From: an uncultured Oscillospiraceae bacterium
Lineage (GTDB): Bacteria; Bacillota_A; Clostridia; Oscillospirales; Oscillospiraceae
Length of the DNA stretch: 18,049 bases
Reading direction: 5' to 3'
Assembly (NCBI GenBank): GCA_910579155.1
Contig: CAJTTS010000068.1
Location: forward strand, 1 to 18,049
Shown here in pieces: positions 1 to 4,739 of the stretch (positions are counted from its first letter, which is position 1; each line of letters opens with the position of its first letter). A model generated the notes under the pieces. The model ran no database searches. It saw only the letters and a program-made list of their open reading frames with translations, and had not been told where the DNA came from. A program made the position numbers and the translations under genes.

Positions 1-105
1 TTTCTTTGCCCCTTCCAAATCCTCTCGGATCAGGTTATATTCTTCCCGGCTGATGTCATTTGGGTTTCCTTTTTTATCTTCCTCCTCGTCCTTTATGGCA
101 AACAT
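1..105 (-). CDS. Partial hypothetical protein, 5' end only
   Basis: An open frame on the minus strand starts at an ATG at 105-103 and runs off the left edge after 35 codons. It begins MFAIKDEEEDKKGNPND and is rich in Lys, Glu and Asp, so the visible N-terminus is highly charged and has no signal peptide. I do not recognise the family. The start is uncertain: there is no clear purine-rich ribosome site, and the frame stays open upstream for 14 further codons (reading YLSNPLSACLK just before the ATG) back to a TAA near 150. The visible part could therefore also be the tail of a decayed longer gene. The partner in the other direction is bioY, transcribed divergently about 220 bases away. Confidence 0.35.
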   Translation of the reverse strand, partial: MFAIKDEEEDKKGNPNDISREEYNLIREDLEGAKK

Positions 106-257
106 TTTTAAACAGGCACTCAGAGGATTTGACAGATAAATATCAATTTATCATTTTGTGATGCAACATATCAAAATACCTATTGCAAGGCCGTTGTAAA
201 ATCGCCGGAGTTTTTGCCGCCAACGATTAGGTCAAACGGGGACGGGAGAAAACAAGC
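106..257. other. AT-rich intergenic gap
   Basis: This stretch lies between the divergent partial gene and the bioY promoter. It is AT-rich near 130-180 (for example AAATATCAATTTATC), unlike the GC-rich genes around it, so it probably holds the promoter of the minus-strand gene. I could not fix a convincing -35/-10 pair. I see no RNA gene, riboswitch fold or strong terminator in it. Confidence 0.4.
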
Positions 258-286
258 TTGACAAGAAAAAAATCATATTGTATACT
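258..286 (+). promoter_or_regulatory. SigA-type promoter of bioY
   Basis: A perfect -35 box TTGACA (258-263) is followed by a 17-base spacer and a near-perfect -10 box TATACT (281-286). Transcription should start near 293, giving a leader of about 30 bases before the bioY ATG at 324. The -10 box sits inside the left arm of the BirA-type operator, so repressor binding would directly block RNA polymerase. Confidence 0.8.
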
Positions 287-308
287 TGGAAAGAAAACGA
301 GTTTACAA
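278..308. promoter_or_regulatory. BirA (biotin repressor) operator
   Basis: TTGTATAC (278-285) and GTTTACAA (301-308) form an inverted repeat, 7 of 8 positions paired, with a 15-base spacer. The known Firmicutes BirA site is TTGTTAAC, about 15 bases, then GTTAACAA; each arm here differs from it at one position. It covers the -10 box and the predicted start of transcription of bioY. Known BirA biology says that biotinyl-AMP-loaded BirA binds such sites and shuts off biotin uptake genes when biotin is plentiful. No birA gene is in the window. Confidence 0.78.
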
Positions 309-323
309 TAGGAGTGACTTCAC

Positions 324-908
324 ATGAGAACAAAATCCATTGCAGACACCCGGCGGCTGACCCTGTGCGCCGTGATGGCGGCGGTGATGTGCGTACTGGC
401 GCCCATCGCCATCCCCATCGGGCCTGTTTCCATCACCGGAGGCACTTTGGCCATCTACCTGACGGTATATCTGCTGGGCGGCGTCTGGGGGGCGGCGAGC
501 ACCTTGGTGTACCTGCTGGTAGGTATGGTGGGTCTGCCCGTGTTCAGCAACTACATGGGCGGCATCAACCGGCTGGCGGGCCCCACGGGGGGCTATCTGA
601 TCGGCTACCTGCCCATGGCCCTGCTGGCGGGAGCGGTGGTGGAGTTTTCCCTGCGCAAGTTTAAAGATCAGGGGAGTACGGGCACGGCCATCGCGCTGGT
701 GCTCCAGTTCCTGGGGATGGTGGCCGCTACCGCCACGCTGTACGCTTTCGGCACCGCCTGGTACTGCCTCCAGGCGGGGGTGGAGCTGCAAGCGGCCCTG
801 GCCGCCTGTGTGATCCCCTTCATCCCCTGTGACCTCATCAAGATGGCGGTGGCGCTGGTGGTGGGCGTACCCGTCCGGCGGGGGCTGGAACGGGCAGGAC
901 TGTTGTAA
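324..908 (+). CDS. bioY: Biotin transporter S-component BioY
   Basis: This 194-residue protein is the membrane substrate-binding (S) component for biotin uptake by an ECF-type transporter. It is almost entirely hydrophobic, with about six membrane segments, and carries the family signature GPTGGYLIGY at residues 86-95 followed by LP, plus PVSITGGTLAIYL near 34-45 and the C-terminal FIPCDLIKM, where the Asp and Lys of the family are kept (most members have Gly where this one has Cys). The length is usual for BioY. The ATG at 324 has GGAG nine bases upstream. No energy-coupling genes (ecfA, ecfT) and no biotin synthesis genes are nearby, so it probably shares an ECF module encoded elsewhere. 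The promoter and BirA-type operator in front support biotin as the substrate. A strong hairpin directly follows. Confidence 0.95.
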   Translation: MRTKSIADTRRLTLCAVMAAVMCVLAPIAIPIGPVSITGGTLAIYLTVYLLGGVWGAASTLVYLLVGMVGLPVFSNYMGGINRLAGPTGGYLIGYLPMALLAGAVVEFSLRKFKDQGSTGTAIALVLQFLGMVAATATLYAFGTAWYCLQAGVELQAALAACVIPFIPCDLIKMAVALVVGVPVRRGLERAGLL

Positions 909-920
909 ATGGAAACGGGA

Positions 921-953
921 AAGAACTCCTCCGGCAGTGCCGGAGGAGTTCTT
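921..953. terminator. Bidirectional terminator hairpin
   Basis: AAGAACTCCTCCGG (921-934) pairs perfectly with 940-953 around a five-base loop. It starts 13 bases after the bioY stop. On the other strand it begins two bases after the restored stop (955-957) of the small frameshifted gene. T-rich stretches follow on both sides, though neither is a clean T-run. It therefore most likely ends both convergent genes. Confidence 0.75.
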
Positions 954-954
954 A

Positions 955-1127
955 CTATTCTTCATCCTTGTTTTGGCTCTTATCGGCTCCCCGGCCCAAG
1001 GGAATGAGCTTTGATCCGGCGCGGGGATATATATTTCCCCGCATTCTCTCTGTACGGCAATCAGAATATTGATAGATAGTTCCGCCGCCTGAAACATTTT
1101 CTCATACATTTCCTTGTAATCGGCCAT
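955..1127 (-). pseudogene. Small hypothetical gene with a one-base frameshift
   Basis: The ATG at 1127-1125 is preceded by AGGTGA (1138-1133) at good spacing; the GTG nine bases further up overlaps this site and is less likely. The protein begins MADYKEMYEKMFQAAELS, a soluble amphipathic-helix start that recalls small conserved proteins of Clostridia (from memory, not searched). The frame as read has no stop until deep inside bioY. If one base is restored in the C-run at 1026-1023 on the minus strand, the sequence continues IPRAGSKLIPLGRGADKS, then QNKDEE and a TAG at 957-955, two bases before the terminator. That gives a 57-residue product with a natural charged end. The break may be a sequencing error in a homopolymer, a real mutation, or less likely programmed frameshifting. 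Function is unknown. Confidence 0.5.
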
Positions 1128-1144
1128 TTTTATCACCTGATCAC

Positions 1145-1173
1145 AGTATAGTTAAAATTAACCTTTTTACCAA
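1145..1173 (-). promoter_or_regulatory. Promoter of the small minus-strand gene
   Basis: On the minus strand, TTGGTA (1173-1168) and TATACT (1150-1145) are separated by 17 bases, a fair SigA-type match. The predicted start of transcription lies close to the ribosome site of the gene starting at 1127. Two inverted repeats overlap the -35 box and the spacer. Confidence 0.5.
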
Positions 1174-1181
1174 TAGGTAAA
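1151..1181. promoter_or_regulatory. Two inverted repeats, likely Xre operator
   Basis: GTTAA-AA-TTAAC lies at 1151-1162 and TTTACC-AATA-GGTAAA at 1166-1181; both have perfect arms. They occupy the 88-base gap between the divergent small gene and the Xre-type regulator gene, over the minus-strand promoter. Regulators of this class commonly bind short dyads in their own upstream region, so these are the natural candidates for its operator. This is inference from position and symmetry. Confidence 0.45.
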
Positions 1182-1215
1182 TTTGACCTGCGCTATGATG
1201 ACCTTGGTGATAAAT

Positions 1216-1443
1216 ATGTATTTGAGGATTCGAGATTTACGGGAAGATTCCGATTTGACGCAGAAAAAGATTGCGGAGCTTTTAAACACCAATCAGTCGA
1301 ATTATTCAAAAACCGAACGCGGCGTGAAGGCCCTTTCGCTGGAGGAGGCCATTAAGCTGGCACAATTCTATAAAACCAGCGTGGACTACCTGGTGGGCTT
1401 GACTGACGAGCGGACACCGTACCCCAAATCCCACCGGAAATAG
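1216..1443 (+). CDS. Small Xre-family DNA-binding regulator
   Basis: This is a 75-residue single-domain helix-turn-helix protein. The recognisable Xre/Cro fold runs from residue 3 to 62: RIRDLRED, then LTQKKIAELLNTNQSNYSKT (14-33) as helix-turn-helix, ERG, and SLEEAIKLAQFYKTSVDYLVG as the closing helices. There is no effector or peptidase domain, so it should act as a small repressor or activator. I chose the ATG at 1216, with GGTGA five bases upstream, because the fold starts there; a TTG at 1183 would add eleven residues that do not fit the family. A TATGAT at 1194-1199 could be its -10 box, without a good -35. Its likely target is the divergent promoter at 1145-1173. No phage genes are nearby. 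Confidence 0.85.
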   Translation: MYLRIRDLREDSDLTQKKIAELLNTNQSNYSKTERGVKALSLEEAIKLAQFYKTSVDYLVGLTDERTPYPKSHRK

Positions 1444-1444
1444 C

Positions 1445-1472
1445 TTGCATTTTCCACCGCGCGTGCTATAAT
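1445..1472 (+). promoter_or_regulatory. Extended -10 promoter of the metalloprotease-like gene
   Basis: TTGCAT (1445-1450) and a perfect TATAAT (1467-1472) are separated by 16 bases, and TGC directly before the -10 box makes it an extended -10 promoter. It begins right after the stop of the Xre-type gene, so the next gene is transcribed on its own, from about 1479. Confidence 0.75.
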
Positions 1473-1516
1473 ATTATCAGGAACCTTTATTTCATCGTGT
1501 TCTTGAGGTGATTGAT

Positions 1517-2290
1517 ATGATTAGCGCAGTTTCCACCAACAGTCCCTATTCTACATACGGCGCTTACGGCGCGTCCTACGCCAACCGCGCCAGGACCCAA
1601 GGCGCGGATCAGGCCCAGTCGGCCCAGCGCTCTCTGGTGATGACCGCCCGCAAAGCGCCTCAGCCCGAGACCCCCGTCCAGCCCGTTGCCCCGGTCCGCG
1701 CCGTCAGCTCTCAGGAGGACCCCGTCCAAGCGGGCCTCCAGCGCTACAACGCCGATGCGTCGGAAGTGGCGGTGCGCATGCGCATCCAGCAACCCGGCGA
1801 CACTGCCCAGCAGGGGAATGCCGCCCAGGCTGCGGGGCTGGAGAAGGCCCAGGCCCCCGGATTGCCCAGCGCCAAGGGCGACGCCATTCAGCAGGCGGAG
1901 GACTCCGCTGTGAAGGACGCCAAGAGCGCCCGGGAGGTCATGGAGGAGGGCGAATGCCAGACCTGCAAGGAGCGCAAGTACCAGGACGGCTCCGACGACC
2001 CCGGCGTGTCCTTCAAGACGCCCACCAATGTGGCCCCGGAGCAGGCGGCGTCCGCCATCCGCGGCCATGAAAACGAGCACGTGGTTCGGGAGCAGGCCAA
2101 GGCCCAGCGGGAGGACCGCAAGGTGGTCAGCCAGTCCGTGAGCTACCACACCGACATCTGCCCAGAGTGCGGCAAGGCGTATATGTCCGGCGGCACCACC
2201 CGCACCGTCACCAAGGCTGACAACAGCCAGCAGGCGGAGCAGCAGAACCAGCAGCAGGACCCCCGCAAGCCCTTCGCTGCGGTGGCGTAA
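1517..2290 (+). CDS. Putative zinc metalloprotease, SprA-related type
   Basis: The first 140 residues are low in order and rich in Gln, Ala, Ser and Pro. A compact conserved-looking core follows: ECQTCKERKYQDGSDDPGVS at 146-165 with the CxxC pair C147/C150, an HExxH zinc-protease motif HENEH at 184-188, and a second pair CPEC at 215-218 followed by GGTTRT. The arrangement matches, from memory, a clostridial family annotated as putative metalloprotease or SprA-related. The four cysteines could bind a structural metal and HENEH the catalytic zinc. There is no signal peptide or membrane segment, so it is probably cytoplasmic. The substrate is unknown. I chose the ATG at 1517 because GAGGTG lies six bases upstream; a GTG at 1508 overlaps that site. 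It has its own promoter and a strong terminator. Confidence 0.75.
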   Translation: MISAVSTNSPYSTYGAYGASYANRARTQGADQAQSAQRSLVMTARKAPQPETPVQPVAPVRAVSSQEDPVQAGLQRYNADASEVAVRMRIQQPGDTAQQGNAAQAAGLEKAQAPGLPSAKGDAIQQAEDSAVKDAKSAREVMEEGECQTCKERKYQDGSDDPGVSFKTPTNVAPEQAASAIRGHENEHVVREQAKAQREDRKVVSQSVSYHTDICPECGKAYMSGGTTRTVTKADNSQQAEQQNQQQDPRKPFAAVA

Positions 2291-2300
2291 GAACAACGGA

Positions 2301-2334
2301 AAAGAGCTTCGGGAGAGGGTTCCCGAAGCTCTTT
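2301..2334. terminator. Shared terminator between convergent genes
   Basis: AAAGAGCTTCGGGA (2301-2314) pairs with 2321-2334 around a six-base loop and runs into six T residues on the plus strand (2332-2337). On the minus strand the stem is followed by TTTTCC. It sits between the metalloprotease-like gene and the MATE gene and should serve both. Confidence 0.85.
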
Positions 2335-2346
2335 TTTGCGTCTGCA

Positions 2347-3744
2347 TTACGCCTTGGCCTGCCCCATGATCCGCCGGGAGAGGGTCTCCAGGGAGGCGAT
2401 GGGATTGCTCCGTTTCAGGTGGGCAATGCAGCCCAGGCAGGCGGGAATGAGGAACAGGTCGGCACAAATCCACGCCGCCGGGGAGGCGAAGCAGGCGGCG
2501 CTGAAGCCCAGAGTGGGGACGAAGAAATAACCCACCACGGTCCGGGCGATCATCTCCAGCACGCCCGCCAGGATGGCGAAGGTGCTGAAGCCCATGCCCT
2601 GGATGGAAAAGCGCAGGATATTCACCAGGGCCAGGGGGAAGAAGAACGCGGTCTGGCAGACGATATACCGGCTGATAAGGCCCATCAGCAGGTTCAACTG
2701 AGGTTCGGAGGAGCTGAGGAACAGCATGGCGCTTTGGGGCGCGAAGAGGAGCATGGCCGCGAAGGCGATCACGGAGTACCCCAACCCCAGCAGGGAACAG
2801 GACCGCACACCCTGGGGCAGGCGGTCCAGCCGGCCGGCCCCTACGTTCTGGCCGCAGTAGGTGGCCATAGCGGCGCCCATGGCGTCAAAGGGGCAGGCCA
2901 AGAGCTGGTATATCTTGCCGCCGGTGGCCACTGCGGACACGTAGGTGCTGCCCAGGGCGTTGACGGCGGTCTGCATCACGATGGAGCCGATGGCGGTGAT
3001 GGAGTATTGCAGCCCCATGGGCAGGCCCATAGCGCACAGGCTTTTGCAAGCCGCCCAGTCTGGCTTACCCTCCTCCCGGGTGACCCGGAGGATGGGAAAC
3101 TTTTTCACCATATACACCAGGCACGCCACGCCGGACACCGCCTGGGACAGCACCGTAGCAATGGCCGCGCCGGCCACTCCGGCGTTGAACCAGAGGATGA
3201 AAATCAGATCCAGGAAGATGTTCAGCCCGGCGGACAAGGCCAGGAAATACACCGGCGTCCGGCTGTCGCCCAGGGAGCGGATGACGCCGGCCAGCAGATT
3301 GTAGAGGAAAACCACCGGGATGCCCATAAAGATAATGAAGATATAGGCGTTGGCGTCCTCGAAGAGGTCGGCGGGCGTATTCATGGCGGTCATGATGTCC
3401 CGGCAGAAAATGCCGGTGGCCACCGTCAGCACCAGGGCAATGGCAGCGGACAGATAGGCGGCGTTGGCCACGTACCGGCGCATCTGGGGATAGTCCTTGG
3501 CGCCCATCCGCTGGGCTACGGGGATGGCGAAGCCGGAACACACCCCCAGACAGAAGCCGATGACGAAGAAGTTGATGGAGCCGGTGGCGCCTACGGCGCC
3601 CAGGGCCTGCGCACCCAGCAGCTTGCCCACAATCATGGCGTCCACCAGGTTGTAGAATTGCTGGAACAGCAGTCCAAACAGGGTGGGCAGGGTAAAGCCC
3701 AGGATCAGCCGCATGGGGCTGCCTGAGGTCAAGTCTTTGGTCAT
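2347..3744 (-). CDS. MATE-family multidrug efflux transporter
   Basis: This 465-residue protein has about 12 membrane segments in two similar halves, the usual MATE size. Family features are MTKDLTSGSPMRLILGFTLP at the start, FQQFYNLVDAMIVGKLLG near 27-44 in the first half, RSLGDSRTP after the fifth segment, and CGQNVGAGR with FSIQGMG in the second half. It would export cationic drugs or metabolites by Na+ or H+ antiport; the substrate cannot be read from sequence. I chose the ATG at 3744 because AAGGAGG lies nine bases upstream and the family starts with MTKDLTSG; an in-frame ATG at 3822 would overlap the -10 box. It converges on the metalloprotease-like gene and shares its terminator. No regulator gene lies beside it. 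Confidence 0.93.
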   Translation of the reverse strand: MTKDLTSGSPMRLILGFTLPTLFGLLFQQFYNLVDAMIVGKLLGAQALGAVGATGSINFFVIGFCLGVCSGFAIPVAQRMGAKDYPQMRRYVANAAYLSAAIALVLTVATGIFCRDIMTAMNTPADLFEDANAYIFIIFMGIPVVFLYNLLAGVIRSLGDSRTPVYFLALSAGLNIFLDLIFILWFNAGVAGAAIATVLSQAVSGVACLVYMVKKFPILRVTREEGKPDWAACKSLCAMGLPMGLQYSITAIGSIVMQTAVNALGSTYVSAVATGGKIYQLLACPFDAMGAAMATYCGQNVGAGRLDRLPQGVRSCSLLGLGYSVIAFAAMLLFAPQSAMLFLSSSEPQLNLLMGLISRYIVCQTAFFFPLALVNILRFSIQGMGFSTFAILAGVLEMIARTVVGYFFVPTLGFSAACFASPAAWICADLFLIPACLGCIAHLKRSNPIASLETLSRRIMGQAKA

Positions 3745-3820
3745 AGTAGATTGCCTCCTTCCAAGGCGGGAAAACAGGATTGCCTCCCTGGGGCTGTAGC
3801 CTCGCCCCAGCTTCCGTCTC

Positions 3821-3848
3821 ATTATAGTCATCTCAGCCTAGAATACAA
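3821..3848 (-). promoter_or_regulatory. Probable promoter of the MATE gene
   Basis: On the minus strand a perfect TATAAT (3826-3821) lies 16 bases after TTGTAT (3848-3843), a weak -35 box. The leader would be about 70 bases. It contains a seven-pair hairpin CTGGGGC/GCCCCAG before the ribosome site. I recognise no riboswitch in it. Confidence 0.5.
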
Positions 3849-3965
3849 GTGGTTTTTTTCACAAGTTTTTCTTCTGTTTTTTCTAGGATATGGCGAGATT
3901 ACCAATTAAGAAAACAGAAAATATACAACTGAAGCCATTTAGACGGTTTTGCTTTGTTGAAAATG
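3849..3965. other. AT-rich intergenic gap
   Basis: This gap lies between the MATE promoter and the terminator of the minus-strand surface operon. It is AT-rich with T-runs (3853-3859, 3866-3870, 3877-3882). ACAAGT occurs twice (3845-3850 and 3861-3866), and CCTAGAA (3837-3843) is repeated inverted at 3881-3887, 37 bases apart. These could be a regulator site for the MATE gene, but the evidence is slight. No gene is seen. Confidence 0.3.
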
Positions 3966-3969
3966 ACAA

Positions 3970-4005
3970 GGGCTCTGTCCCCCGCTCCGGCGGGAGGCAG
4001 AGCCC
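3970..4005 (-). terminator. Terminator at the end of the PilZ/SLH gene run
   Basis: GGGCTCTG (3970-3977) pairs with CAGAGCCC (3998-4005), with additional CCG/CGG pairing inside. On the minus strand the stem is followed by TTGTCATTTT. It lies about 20 bases after the stop of the YcgR-like gene and is the first clear terminator downstream of 16897. Confidence 0.75.
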
Positions 4006-4025
4006 TGTCTTTACCGTTTGAGGCC

Positions 4026-4703
4026 CTAGCGGCCCTTGCGCTTTTTGATCTCCTCACGCTGGATGGTGAAGATCGCCTGGAGGAGGCGGTCCTGGTCCCG
4101 GGGCGCCAGGGCCTCGAACTGGCAGCCGTAGCGGTACACGCCCTTTTTCCAGACGTCTGCCCGGCGGATCTGGCAGTTAAAAGCGAAGGTGGGCGCATTG
4201 GCCACCAGGGGGACGTCAAGAATGGCCAGGCGCTCCCCCTCTGCAAAGACCTCGGCGCAACTGATGAGCATCCCTCCGGCGCTGATATCCAGCACCTGGC
4301 AGGGGAAGAGCACATCCGGCCGCCCGCTCCGCTTGAGCAGCTTGCCGCACTGGGCCTTGATGTTCACGCTGATGTTCTGGCGGAAGAAGGCCCGCTGTTC
4401 CCGGGTAAAGGTGCCCTCCAGCCGGTCTACCTTCCACATCCGCATAGTGCTGCCGCACACCTTGCCCCGGAGGACCAGATTGCCTTCCTCCCGGTAAAAG
4501 CGTACCTTGACGGGCTTGTTCACCAGCACCATGGGCAAGGTGTCGTCGTTGGCCTCTTTGATGTATACTCCGCCGTTCTGGACCTTTTCCACCTTGCCCA
4601 CGTAAATCAGGCGGTTTTCCGGAGTCATGACCTCAGCCATGATGCCGGGCTGGAGCTCGATTGATTGCTGTGCTTCGGGCCGCGCTTCCAATTCGTCGCT
4701 CAT
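4026..4703 (-). CDS. YcgR-like PilZ protein, cyclic di-GMP receptor
   Basis: This 225-residue soluble protein has two parts. Residues about 17-95 fit the N-terminal domain of YcgR-type flagellar brake proteins (LQPGIMAEV, IYVGKVEKVQNGGVYI). Residues about 100-215 form a PilZ domain with RAFFR (R104 and R108) and DISAGG (D139, S141, G144), the complete RxxxR and DxSxxG pair that binds cyclic di-GMP. In known systems such proteins slow or steer the flagellar motor when cyclic di-GMP rises. The ATG at 4703 has GGAGG eight bases upstream. The gene lies 36 bases after the stop of the 1406-residue SLH gene, without room for a good promoter, so it is probably its operon partner and the last gene before the terminator. 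Whether it acts on the motor, the surface proteins or both is open. Confidence 0.9.
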   Translation of the reverse strand: MSDELEARPEAQQSIELQPGIMAEVMTPENRLIYVGKVEKVQNGGVYIKEANDDTLPMVLVNKPVKVRFYREEGNLVLRGKVCGSTMRMWKVDRLEGTFTREQRAFFRQNISVNIKAQCGKLLKRSGRPDVLFPCQVLDISAGGMLISCAEVFAEGERLAILDVPLVANAPTFAFNCQIRRADVWKKGVYRYGCQFEALAPRDQDRLLQAIFTIQREEIKKRKGR

Positions 4704-4739
4704 GGTTTTTGCCTCCTTATTCTATGATGCCGCGGGAGA

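Noticed and set aside
303..1136. 277-codon minus-strand open frame covering bioY
   Set aside because: Only its first ~35 codons look like protein; the rest is antisense to bioY and its terminator. It is explained by a lost stop after a frameshift in a small gene.
2419..3726. 435-codon plus-strand frame over the MATE gene
   Set aside because: Hydrophilic Gly/His/Gln-rich product opposite a clear 12-segment transporter; no ribosome site.
3745..3822. Riboswitch in the MATE leader
   Set aside because: The leader holds only one simple seven-pair hairpin and no motif I know from guanidine or other riboswitches.
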